This document shows, one piece after another, positions 1 to 8,495 of a stretch of 20,368 bases of DNA. The first letter of the stretch is position 1, and the number at the start of each line of letters is the position of its first letter. A program made the position numbers and the translations under genes. The notes beneath the pieces were generated by a model. It was given only the letters and a program-made list of their open reading frames with translations, searched no databases and was not told the origin of the DNA. Where the stretch lies: assembly GCA_003427395.1 (NCBI GenBank), contig BFEA01000207.1:688881-709248 (forward strand), given 5' to 3'. The DNA is from Chara braunii. Lineage: Eukaryota; Streptophyta; Charophyceae; Charales; Characeae.

Positions 1-50
1 CTCATCGCGAGCGGGAATGAAAAGCAAGCCGCTGTTTCTTCCGTTCTTAT

Positions 51-220
51 TTCTTTTTTTTTTTTCTTTTTTTTTCCACCTTTCACTGTGTTTTTTCTTT
101 TTTTGCCCCCTCTTTTCTTGTTTGTATCTTTCAACGCTAGGCGTCGCTAGCTCCGGGAATTGAACGCCCGGAAGTCCGAGCCTCAGCGTGGGTTGGCCTA
201 CCGGTCGGCCGAGCCTCGGA
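51..220 (-). mobile_element. tRNA-derived SINE-like element with A-rich tail
   Basis: Read on the minus strand, the stretch starts with a tRNA-like head (about 220 to 145), passes through a short body and ends in an A-rich tract (T-rich on the plus strand, 51-77, and again about 91-120). The head has a D-arm-like segment and a T-arm-like segment, CCGGGCGTTCAATTCCCGG, whose ends pair as in a T stem. This order of pol III-like head, short body and A-rich tail is the usual SINE layout. It lies directly after the 3' end of the minus-strand LINE remnant on the same strand. A tRNA pseudogene beside an unrelated A-rich tract is the alternative. No target-site duplication was identified. Confidence 0.5.
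156..212 (-). promoter_or_regulatory. Internal pol III A box / B box-like pair
   Basis: On the minus strand, TCGGCCGACCGG (plus 201-212) matches most of the A-box consensus TRGYNNARNNGG. CGTTCAATTCC (plus 156-166) matches 9 of 11 positions of the B-box consensus GGTTCGANNCC. The two are about 34 bp apart, within the range seen in tRNA genes and SINEs. Activity is not implied. Confidence 0.45.
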
Positions 221-1884
221 CTCGATAAATGGGCCAAGTGCTGGTGGTTTAATATCCCGGTCGGTCTGAGAGATGCCTAGTTGAGCTTTGAACATGTGCC
301 ACCTTTGTGTTAGCTCCAGCTCGATGAGCTATTTGACCCGCCCTGTCAGTTCAGGGCCCTGTACCCTGACCCCTTCCAGAGCCAGGGTACAGCGCTGCCA
401 CCAGAACTCCCATAGGATAGTATGTCTTCCTAATCTCTACCAATTGTTCTCAAATGTGGATGATTGTGCAATTGCAAGGCAGTGACCTACCAGAATGTCC
501 TGCCAGGACCATGGCCAAGGCCTCTCAGGTCCCATTTTTCGCCAGATGCGATCCCAACAACGCCACGTCAGCAATGTGACAAGGGCCTGCATGAAAATGC
601 GTTCGATAGTCTCGTTTCGGTTTTGCGAGGGGTAGGTCGCGACGCATCTCTGGCACCATGGAAGCGTCTTCTCTTTTTGTTCCAAGCGAGTGTGGTCTAT
701 CAGCCAGGCATTTGTTGGCAGGCAGCGGTGGGCGATTTGCCCCTGCAAGGATGTGATTTTAGTCGGTCTCACCTTGGTCTCACTGAACCATCGAATCGGT
801 ATCAAGAGGGTTCTATCAACGTTGAAGTACTTGGCCCATCTGTCTATAACCACCTCTCGAAGCGCTCTCTATGTGGACCTAACTGACAGGGAGTGCAGGT
901 GGATCCGTTTGTCGGAGAATACCCCGGGTCTTCGTACGATTCGCCACTGCCCCTCCTGAGGGTCCATGGTCAACTCATGGATGGGTGTCTGTGGCTGAAA
1001 AGTCATGGCCTCTTCACCCTCCCCTAAGACCCATATCCTGAATACATCCAAGTTGTCTCGCCACTCGAAAGGGTTGGTGGAGCCCCGGAGCTGGTTCCTT
1101 GCATTTATTGTGTAATTTTCAGCCAGCACGTCTGCAAGCCGCACCATATGGATTCTTCCTATCCTATTGGGTTCGTCCCGAAGGGCCACCCAATTCCCCT
1201 CCTGGAAGTTAGGCCCCTTTTTTAGCAGCCTGTACCAGGAAAGTGGTATTGCTTTTGTAATCAACTCTAAATGGATTTCTATGTGGTGACAATATCGCAG
1301 GGATCCCCGCAGCTAAGTCGTTGTCTTCCAGTCTTTCTTTTCCTGATCCCATAAATGGTCAACCCATAGCACTCCCTACTTAACCCACCCCTTCCATGGA
1401 GTCGTTGAACTACATAGCACCTGGCCATGGTGGGGGGCAATCCAGTTGTTGCCAAAGAGGGGTTGGCGGTGCACCTCTTCCCAGCGGTCCGGTGCTGGTT
1501 TATCAAGGAGGGGAATCTTGCGCTTGTTTTTTAAGGTCGTGGGCCAAAATTTTGCTGTTCTTTGGACCTGAGTTCTACGTGGGACCGAGCAATAGCGGTC
1601 CTCTGGCCACGTGAGGGGGTCCACCTCTGGTGGGGCGGACAGGGCTAATCGTGCAATGTGCTCAAGCGCCAGTGCCCTCCATGGGCTTCTAGTGGTAAGG
1701 ATCACCATCTTCAGCCATTTGAGGTGAAGGGCCTGAACCTGCGTTGGAGGATCTATAATGCCTAGGCCCCCCACCCGCTTCAGTTCTATAACTAATTCCC
1801 ATGCCACCTGGCTAATCACATTTGTCCGCTCGTCATTACCTCGCCATAAAAAAACCGCCGCCTTGGCCTTGAGGGTTTTGAGCT
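221..1884 (-). pseudogene. LINE-1 remnant: ORF2 C-terminal part with decayed zf-RVT
   Basis: One minus-strand frame runs from about 1884 to 229 and aligns throughout with LINE-2 ORF2 after its RT. Shared blocks include FLWRGN near 1835, GGLGIIDP near 1755, RWEEV followed by QPLF near 1450, LRYCHH near 1300, and near 740 KITSLQ followed by HRCLPTNAWLIDH. The last is the zf-RVT region; its C-x2-C (CQRC) survives, but the later His and Cys are lost (RIFMQA where LINE-2 has HIFMQC). The frame holds five in-frame stops, all TAG, at plus positions 1376-1378, 1313-1315, 869-871, 437-439 and 329-331, and no frameshift. The RT that should precede this part is absent: homology stops near 1884. Its 3' end abuts the SINE-like head. 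Long open frames on the opposite strand here are shadows. Confidence 0.85.
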
Positions 1885-2651
1885 ATTTGTCAGCTTAATC
1901 AAGGCAATGTCCAGCATTTTCATCATGGACGTAATCATCAGGGGAGTTTTTCTCTTCATCACAGAGATCATCATCAAGGAGACGTATACAGTATACTGTT
2001 GTTTTCATCAGGGTATTTTCTGATATTCTTGTTTTGTGCAGATCGTCTTTATCATTAGCGTTGCCATTGGGTCGTCATCATCTTCATCAACACTATCACT
2101 AGGTTGACATCATCTCATCAATATCGCCATTAGTTAAGACTCAGCAGCAACAGCAGCAGCACTCCGCTGCTCAGTGATTCATCATCATTTCGGCGGTTCA
2201 CCTTCATCCTTGTCTTCATTTAAGTCGCTCCACGATTGCTGCCTGGTGGTTTTTCTTCTTCATTATCATCTCCGCCATCATCAGGTTGTTGTGCACTCGT
2301 CAACACAATGGTGCTGAAAAAAAATAAAAATAAAATGAGAGCGTTCTTCAAAGGGCGTTGTAAATTCAAGCTATTTGCAAGGCGTATCTTATAATCATCA
2401 TGCTATTCATCTTCGTCATCAGGGTGAGGTTTATCATTTTTACCGTATCTCGCCATCATCACGCTGTTCGTCTTCGTCATCAGGGTGCGGTTTATCAACT
2501 TCACCGCGATGCTTCTCTTCAGGGTGTTTATTTGCCATCATCATCACCATCATCATCATCACTGGTTTCCGTAAATACCTTCTTTCTTAAACAACGATTT
2601 CATCAAAATTGACATATTATATTTTTTGAACGAAATTGAAATTGCTGTTAT
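1885..2651. repeat. Degenerate ATC/CAT-rich repeat tract replacing the RT of LINE-1
   Basis: No coding homology is visible. The tract is dense in imperfect TCATCATC triplets, with the recurrent phrase TCATCAGGG(T/G) near 1935, 2005, 2415 and 2475, and ends in a purer (CAT)n run near 2537-2565. It also contains a CAGCAGCAG run near 2145-2160. It sits exactly where about 1.9 kb of endonuclease-end and RT sequence should lie, by comparison with LINE-2. It could be a satellite-like insertion, or filler left by a deletion and repair event. Confidence 0.7.
2402..2523 (+). repeat. 61-bp tandem repeat (two copies)
   Basis: The copies starting at 2402 and 2463 share GCT(A/G)TTC(A/G)TCTTCGTCATC followed by AGGGTG(A/C)GGTTTATCA, then diverge. 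The period is 61 bp. It lies inside the ATC-rich tract and is not coding. Confidence 0.7.
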
Positions 2652-3556
2652 TTATGCTGTGGTAGTGAGCCCCTGCAGTTCTTTCGACACAAGCGTAAGG
2701 TCAATGCGGGAGTTGGACAGACCCTGATCACCCTGGGATGACAGGCATGTATATGCCCGTTGGGCGGGGTGCAGCACTCTATACATATCCTCCAGTTCTC
2801 GGTCCGCCATGACTTGTCTGAGCATAAGCACGTCCGGTCCCATTGCTGCCTGCGCACGCTCCCCTTGGTTATGTCGCTGAGAGGTGGATCTGCGGTCCAG
2901 GTGTGGGTCGAGCGTGGTATTGAAATCGCCCGCCAGAACCAATGGAGCATCGTCTGGAAGTTGCTGGTGAAGAGAGATCCAGAATTCCGCTCGTGCGGCT
3001 CTTCTTCTTTGTACGCTACCTTAAGGCAGATCCACCTGCCCTGGCGGTCGTCATGTTCCTCTCCTATAGGTTTGAGTTTCGAGGAGGGGGGGAGCCAGAT
3101 CGCCACCCCAGCGGACGCCCTCTCTGTGGCTGGGGCCGAAAATGCAGCATATGGCCATACTGCTTTTGCTTTTGCCGCATGTGCTGGATTGTCTTGCAGG
3201 TGCGTCTCTTGTATACACACCGCGTCTGGCCATCTTCCGGTAATTGGGCATTTTATCATATTAAAGATAGCTTCTTTTTTGTCTGTTGTCGCTTGAATGA
3301 GGCCATTCGCGTTGAGAGACCGGACATCGATATTTGCCTGGGCTAGCTTGGTTGCCCATTGAGGCGGCCTTCTTAGTCGAGGGAAGACTGGAGGTGAGGG
3401 GGGGCGGCAGGCAGGCTGGGGGGGGATAGATTGCGTGGGCTGGGGGGGCAGGAAGGGTTGCGCAGGGTCCCCGAAGGGGGGCGTGGGGAGGGGTGTGTCA
3501 AAAGGCATGTCAGAAGGCCGCCGTACTTGTGGGCTGTTCCCTACAGTGCTCTGCAT
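2652..3556 (-). pseudogene. LINE-1 remnant: ORF2 N-terminus and endonuclease, internally deleted
   Basis: This is an apurinic/apyrimidinic-like endonuclease of a non-LTR retrotransposon, the domain that nicks target DNA to prime reverse transcription. From the start at 3556 a proline-rich leader of about 70 residues precedes the domain. Motifs present are LNANGL with its Asn, PDAVCIQETHL with its Glu, GVAIWLPP, then in another frame VLAGDFN and the SRID motif with its catalytic Asp. Between GRWICLKV and VLAGDFN about 20-25 residues are missing relative to LINE-2, including the SVYGPN motif, and the frame changes (about 2955-2975). Homology ends near 2655, before the final His motif. The proline-rich leader has no counterpart in LINE-2. 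It reads in the same strand and order as the 221-1884 remnant, so both probably belong to one element, but two separate fragments remain possible. Confidence 0.8.
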
Positions 3557-3600
3557 TTCTTATAATGTGATAAATCGCAGTCCGTTGTGGCCCGTGCAAC

Positions 3601-3735
3601 TCAGGCTGTGGCCTTAAGTGAGAGCACATCATGTGGGTCCTCCCACTGGTTGTGCTCATCTAAGACGTTGTCTTCCAAGAAGGCCTGCATAACGATGAGG
3701 ACTCTGCACTTGGGAGAAAGAAGAGACGGTCTTCC
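3601..3735 (-). pseudogene. Possible tail of LINE-1 ORF1
   Basis: A minus-strand frame ends at 3601, about 45 bp before the ORF2 start at 3556. Its last 45 codons show a hydrophobic run, then FLEDN and an acidic Trp-containing stretch. The end of the LINE-2 ORF1 region is built similarly: a hydrophobic run, LLHGN, a Trp near the end, a stop, and 58 bp to ORF2. Identity is low and the match rests on position, spacing and hydrophobic pattern. No known domain is recognised. Confidence 0.3.
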
Positions 3736-3775
3736 CGAAAAGGTATGCAACCAGGCAGGGGATAGTCGGTGGGCA

Positions 3776-4103
3776 CCTAACGCACGCGCGGTCTCACGAA
3801 GAGGCACTGACATGCACCACGTCACGGGCTGACGTGGCAATCATCTCGACTCATCAAGGAGTAGCTGAAAGGGAGATTATCGTTTCTCGCTAGAAGCTAG
3901 TCTCACTGAGTTCTGCGTTTTTTCGCTTTAGTCTGTGCAATTAAAATTGCGCACTTCAGACATTACTGACGTTGACTGTGTTGACGTCATCAGCGAAATG
4001 CAGAGATAGCCCCTGGATGAGCCAAAGTGTGTGATTGGAGACGCCCCATCATTCTCATCCACTTAGAGATCTACACTCCATCAGGAGTAGACCAGTTTGG
4101 AAT
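3776..4103 (+). repeat. ~330-bp direct repeat, copy 1
   Basis: This aligns almost end to end with 4143-4466, the offset being about 360-367 bp, with scattered substitutions and small indels. Shared blocks include AGAGGCACTGACAT, GAGATAGCCCCTGGA and GTGTGATTGGAGACGCCCC. It has no open frame of note. It may be a partial LTR, a satellite dimer or a non-autonomous element. No terminal TG...CA or target duplication could be fixed with confidence. Confidence 0.8.
3817..3989. promoter_or_regulatory. ACGT-core inverted repeat and TGACGTCA palindrome, copy 1
   Basis: CCACGTCA (3817-3824) and TGACGTGG (3830-3837) form a perfect 8-bp inverted repeat with a 5-bp spacer. TGACGTCA lies at 3982-3989. In plants, ACGT-core sites of this form (G/C-box hybrids and C-boxes) are bound by bZIP factors. 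That they act here is inference. Confidence 0.4.
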
Positions 4104-4142
4104 GTAGCAGGTTTCAAAAGCTGGAAAGGAAAGGTTACGACG

Positions 4143-4466
4143 CCTGATGCATGCGTGGTCTCAAGCAGAGGCACTGACATACACCACGTCACTGGCTGAC
4201 GTGGCAGTCATCTCGATCCATCAAAGAATAGCTGGAAGGGAGATCATCGCTCCTTGCAAGAAGCAAGTCACACTGAGCTCTGTTTTTTTCGTTATAGTCT
4301 GCGCTATTAAACATATGTACTTCAGACATTATCGACATTGACGGTGTTGACGTCACTAGCGAAATACAGAGATAGCCCCTGGACGAGCCGAAGAGTGTGA
4401 TTGGAGACGCCCCTTCATTCTCAATCACTTGAGATCTACACTCAATCAGGAGCAGAGATTGGAACA
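4143..4466 (+). repeat. ~330-bp direct repeat, copy 2
   Basis: This is the second copy of the unit at 3776-4103, separated from it by about 40 bp of unrelated sequence. The copies differ by many point changes, so the duplication is not recent. The right ends coincide near AGATCTACACTC(C/A)ATCAGGAG, followed by divergence. Confidence 0.8.
4184..4355. promoter_or_regulatory. ACGT-core inverted repeat and TGACGTCA palindrome, copy 2
   Basis: CCACGTCA (4184-4191) and TGACGTGG (4197-4204) are kept exactly, while the 5-bp spacer has changed from CGGGC to CTGGC. TGACGTCA recurs at 4348-4355. All three ACGT sites are therefore unchanged between the diverged copies. Confidence 0.4.
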
Positions 4467-4796
4467 ACCTTCGTAAACTCCAGTGGTAATTGACTATGTT
4501 GCTTCTTTAGGAGGGGTATTGGCATACGAATGAGATAGGCCCTTATATTCTCATGGAAAGAATTCAGGGGTAGCACGGAGAAGGGCAGAAGCAGGAGAAC
4601 CCAAAGAGCAGAAGAGGGAGCGGCAAATAATAAGAGGGATATAAGTTCAGACGGAGGTAACCGCTGAAAGGTCAAATTTCGACTCATAAGTCAAACTATT
4701 GATTAGTCCCCGTTTTTCCTTCCACCCCACTTACGTCCAATCACCCCCCCTTTTTTTTCCCTGTGTTTCCCATCCCTTGTGGGTGACAAGCCAAGC

Positions 4797-4860
<64 letters not shown>
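4467..4860 (+). repeat. Gene-free spacer ending in an A52G8 tract
   Basis: No coding region is supported in 4467-4800; it has a pyrimidine-rich end (4710-4770). An uninterrupted run of 52 A (4801-4852) is followed by 8 G (4853-4860). The A run may be the tail of a plus-strand retroposon whose body is 4467-4800, or an expanded homopolymer. The lysine-rich open frame across it is an artefact of the A run. Confidence 0.6.
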
Positions 4861-5130
4861 AGGACAAGGAAGAAACACTAACGGTCTAATTAATAGGTGA
4901 TGGGTAATTAAGTTCTCCCCTGATTTACCAAATTCAACTTCTTGCGGTTAAATTAAAAATTACCGCTTCCTTCCTGTGAATAATCGAGAAATCGCTTTGA
5001 AAACGTGTTTTCATTGAGTAATTCTCAGAAGTCTAAGAATTCATAAGGTAGACGACTGTCTCATTTTAGGTTTCCTGAGTATTAGCAAGAAACAACTAGT
5101 ATCTCAATCTATTCACAACAGCCTTGCAAA
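4861..5130 (+). other. Probable 5' leader of LINE-2
   Basis: This is AT-rich and has no open frame. It contains a hairpin-capable stretch at 4944-4966, with GCGGT and ACCGC arms extended by AAATT/AATT around a short loop. LINE 5' leaders often carry an internal promoter, but none is recognisable here. The first ATG after it is the ORF1 start at 5131. Confidence 0.4.
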
Positions 5131-7260
5131 ATGAGAATTGGTTTCAAACACGCAATGGGAAAGGATTCCCTCCTCTTCTACCAAGGTGCAATGAGGCACA
5201 CCTTGCTTCGTCAGCTTGGCTCATCGCCCTATGCACGGATAGGTCGCAATGGTGCAAGCCAAGGAATGGGGAGGATAGAATCTTCTCAGAAAAAGGAAAG
5301 CAACAAGGAATTGGTTCTTTTGCCATACACAGGAACCCAGAAGGGAACGAAAGATGGAAAATACCCTCAGGGTACAGATGATGTCACTACCACAAATCAA
5401 ATCGCACAAGATATACAGATGGAAGCCACAACAGTCACATCAGTCATGAATGATGCCACACTTCAAGGTAAATCCAGAACTCGGAAGAGGATTCCATGCA
5501 CCCCAGGTAACAAAGACAAAACAATGGAAGAAGTCGAAGACAATGAAGACAATGAAATGAAGGAAATAGATGATTCAGAAATAGAAAGAAAGAAAGCAGA
5601 AAGAAGTGAAGTTGGGGTAGGAGTGGATGATATGGAAGAAATCCACACTAAGGAAGAGAAGAGAATGGAACAAAAAGATGCAAATTATGACAGATCTACA
5701 TCTAATGAGGTACCCCAAGCATCACAATCCCAGCCACAGACTCGCCAGAAGTACTCTGAGGTAGTGGCCAAACCATCCCAACCAACTTGGGCACAAAAAG
5801 TCAGAAACACGTTACAGAATAGAACATTGAACATCACAAGGCCATCCATTGGTCCTCCAGGCACACCAGTTGAGGAATTGAAGGTTCCTTTGAGGAATCT
5901 TTCCTCGGCGCGAGATTATTTTCTCTCCCTCTTTCTTCTCTCATCGGAACAGTTGGTAGTTGACCAGGGGGGGAGGAAAACTCTGATGAAGTCCTATCCT
6001 ACGGACAAATTGGCAAACAGGGATGCGGTATACACAAAGCATGCAAGCAACTGGATTTTCTATGGGGACAGTGCCTTTAAATCAATGAATGATAAAATCA
6101 AGTGGATATGTAAACGCTTAGAATCCATGAAGGACTGACCAGAGGCAGTTGTCGAATTTTTCCTCATCCAACCAATCTCCCAAACCGTCTTCACGATACT
6201 TTGCCTGTTTGACCACGACAAACGTCAGATGGATGATTGGAAAAAGTTGAGATGGGATAACTCTGATGTTAGAATCTACCCTTGGTTACCCAAGAAGGTA
6301 GGACCGGAGGAAAGGAGAGATCAATTGATGAGGGACTTCTACTGGGTGGAACTGCGCCATATCCCAATAGAAGTACAGGCGGCATTCATTCATGATTTCG
6401 GACAGCAATATAAAATTGTTGATTTCATAGACCCGTTACCCCTGCATGTCGCCAAACGTGGTGATTACCTGATGATTGCACTTGATCTACCCAAAGATCA
6501 GCCATTCTCATTAGACGACATAATCTCATTCAAACTGGGAGGAAGAATCTACCAAATCCACACAGCGCATAAATTTCGGCCTTGGTGTTTCAAATGCAGA
6601 GCCTATGGTCATCTAACAACTGAATTCGCCTGTACACAACACCCACAACATGCACTTGTTGTTGAACAAAAGCTCAAAAAGGATCCGCAAAGACCTCACC
6701 GCTGGATTCCGATATTGCAGGGGTATGAAGGATGGGTTTTTAATGATCTCAATCAGTCGGGGCAACCGATTGGTTGGCTGTGGGAGGGCAGGGGTGATCC
6801 TCGAAGAACCCCCAAACCCCCGGCGGAGTGGACACCTCCCCACCACTCACACCCAATCCACCACCCGCAGGCACATAACTCATTTCACTCGAGATCCAGC
6901 AAAGGTGGGTATATGCAGCACTCACAACAGCCTCAGAACAGTCACCAACCTCAGTCCCATCAACCCCATCTGTCGACACACAACCAAAAGGCGAAGTCAA
7001 CAGATAGTGCTGCTAAGGACTCAGGAAAGTCTGGTACAGACGAGAGAACTGGTTCTGAAGGGATGGGAGCTGTCAAAGCATCACCTCAGAACCGTCTGGA
7101 AGAGCAGAACCCCTCAGCTCAAGGACTACAGCAGAGCACAGGGATAATGGGAGCAGAAGGAGACATACAGAACAAGAGGAAAGAAAAGAACTTGGCCCAT
7201 CACCCTCTTCATATATGCCAAAGTATCACAAGGCTCTTTCAACAGAGTGGAGAGAGGTGA
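5131..7260 (+). pseudogene. LINE-2 ORF1, N-terminal part (DUF4283-like region and zinc knuckle)
   Basis: LINE ORF1 proteins bind the element's RNA and form the transposition particle. This frame starts at the first ATG after the leader and is interrupted by one in-frame TGA (6136-6138); the same frame continues to 7260. Order: a Ser/Gly/Lys-rich start, an acidic Glu/Lys-rich segment (about residues 120-190), a globular part before and after the stop, then around 6340-6560 a stretch like the plant DUF4283-type ORF1 core (WVELRHIPIEV, RGDYLMIALDL). A zinc-knuckle-like CFKCRAYGH follows at 6586-6612. The last Cys (6631-6633) lies six residues after the His instead of the usual four. A His/Gln/Pro-rich tail follows (6820-6990). 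The frame ends at 7260, overlapping the next frame. TGA readthrough is possible, but decay fits the rest of the element. Confidence 0.75.
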
Positions 7261-8012
7261 GGCGGAAAGGTTTTGGAGATGGGATGACCATCCCTGTGCT
7301 TCCAAACCAATCCAAACACATTACAACACAGACAGACCAGGAGCTAACCACGACTAAGGCATCCATTGAGCTCTCCACAGAAAAAGAGTCGGAATCCACC
7401 TCTTCTTCTGTGGACAACAAAAGGGGTGCATCTGTCTCTGTTAGCAATGACACAGATGATATGGAAATAGACCTCCTTAAAGAGGCTTTCGAACCAGTTC
7501 CAATGGAAGTGGAAAAGGCTCCGGTGGCAGCCTTACCCCTCACCCCCATGATTGCTGACAAAATAGGAATGGAACCGGCATCAGATCTATACTCTGAACT
7601 CTCCAAATTGGCTGATTGGTTGGTACTCAATCTCAGAACCAAACATCCTGGCTTGGAAGACTGGGTATGGCAAGAGATTCATTATGAATTAATGCCAAGC
7701 GAAAGCCTGAAATTGGCTATTCAGTATGGTCCCCAGCCAAGCGCCAACTGGCCTGAGATATGCGATAAATTACTTGGAATAGTTTCCACGTGGTTTAACC
7801 CGCAGCAACCGGTAGCACTTACCCCATCCACGAGCTCCCAGCAGAGCATACAGTGGATGAGTCACCTGTCACAAAGAGGAGAAGTGCAGACTATGAGTAC
7901 CCCGTTAAAGAATAGAAAGAGCACGAAGAGAATCAAAGAGCTAGCCAGAAGAAGAAGAGAAAGTGGGTATGACAACCACAGTAAAAGGGAAAAAACAGAA
8001 AGAAGCTTGTAA
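7215..8012 (+). pseudogene. LINE-2 ORF1 region, second segment (unknown domain, basic C-terminus)
   Basis: This frame overlaps the end of the preceding one by 46 bp and continues the same element in another frame. It opens with a Ser/Thr- and acid-rich linker (including DDMEID), then a compact Trp-rich part (about residues 125-195: LADWLVLNL, LEDWVWQEI, NWPEICDKLLG). It ends in a strongly basic stretch with KRIKELARRRRE followed by KREK, which resembles a bipartite nuclear localisation signal. I recognise no family for the Trp-rich part. A frameshift relative to ORF1 is more likely than a separate gene, because no leader or good start context separates them. Confidence 0.5.
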
Positions 8013-8340
8013 TGAGAATAAGAGTACCAACATGCACACTTACTTGGGCAACCTAATCTGCAAGAATACAAAGCACCATTATAAACTCACTCATTATGCG
8101 CTCACAGCCCCCAAAAAAGCAAAGCCCAAATGCAGAAATAAATTAAGTAAACTCAGTAAAAAATTTGTTTCTGCTCAAGTTCAAAATTTGAAAGCGAAAT
8201 TATCCAACCAGAGCCTGCTAAGACAGAGTCCAATAGAACTGGGGGAAAGCGTTACACAGGAAATGAACTCTTCACCACTTACTCCTCAACTAACCCCCAT
8301 AACTGGAATACAAGGAAAATCAGAGAATACTCATCAACAG
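7963..8340 (+). pseudogene. LINE-2 ORF1 region, third segment (basic, unknown)
   Basis: The open frame changes again within 7963-8012. The segment is Lys/Asn/Ser-rich (PKKAKPKCRNKLSKLSKKF), then Pro/Thr-rich (SSPLTPQLTPITG). No domain is recognised. The frame formally continues to 8469 but from about 8341 onward reads through what looks like an inserted non-coding element, so the real segment is taken to end near 8340. Confidence 0.4.
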
Positions 8341-8495
8341 GTCTGCCTAGTGGATGAGCCTTTCGTTTCTCCTAAGCCAGTTGCCAACGAAAGGAAGGGT
8401 TACGACTCTGACACAGTACTGAAGATTGCAGAAAACACCAAAAAAATAAAAATAAATAACAAAAAATAATAATAATAATAACCCCATCCACTAGG
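8341..8495 (+). mobile_element. Small non-autonomous insertion (SINE- or MITE-like)
   Basis: CCTAGTGGATG (8346-8356) and CATCCACTAGG (8485-8495) form a perfect 11-bp inverted repeat 150 bp end to end. Inside, CCTTTCGTT (8359-8367) and AACGAAAGG (8386-8394) form a second perfect inverted repeat. GCCTAGTGGATGAGCC resembles a tRNA D-arm/A box, and GGTTACGACTC (8398-8408) resembles a B box with one extra base. An A-rich tract with (AAT)n follows (8425-8481). The tRNA-like head and A-rich tail suggest a SINE, while the matching ends suggest a MITE. The ORF1 reading frame differs on the two sides, which an insertion would explain. No clear target-site duplication was found. Confidence 0.45.

Noticed and set aside
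156-212. Functional tRNA gene
   Set aside because: The acceptor and anticodon arms cannot be completed and an A-rich tail follows, so a tRNA-derived repeat fits better.
464-886. Plus-strand open frames over 288-3346
   Set aside because: They are antisense to the LINE-1 remnant, whose minus-strand translation aligns with LINE-2 over the whole stretch.
329-1378. TAG reassigned as a sense codon in LINE-1 (five in-frame stops, all TAG)
   Set aside because: Aligned against LINE-2 the TAGs face different residues (Lys, Ile, Tyr, Phe and a stop), so no single reassignment fits. Chance decay is simpler.
1885-2651. CRISPR-like array in the regularly repeated TCATCAGGG sequence
   Set aside because: Repeats are imperfect, spacing is irregular, and the setting is a eukaryotic transposon nest.
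4699-4881. Lysine-rich open frame
   Set aside because: Produced entirely by the A52 tract.
6136-6138. Selenocysteine or programmed TGA readthrough in ORF1
   Set aside because: No supporting context was seen; the element has many other nonsense changes.
7215-7260. Programmed ribosomal frameshift between ORF1 segments
   Set aside because: No slippery heptamer or downstream structure was recognised, and several other frameshifts and stops in the element show general decay.
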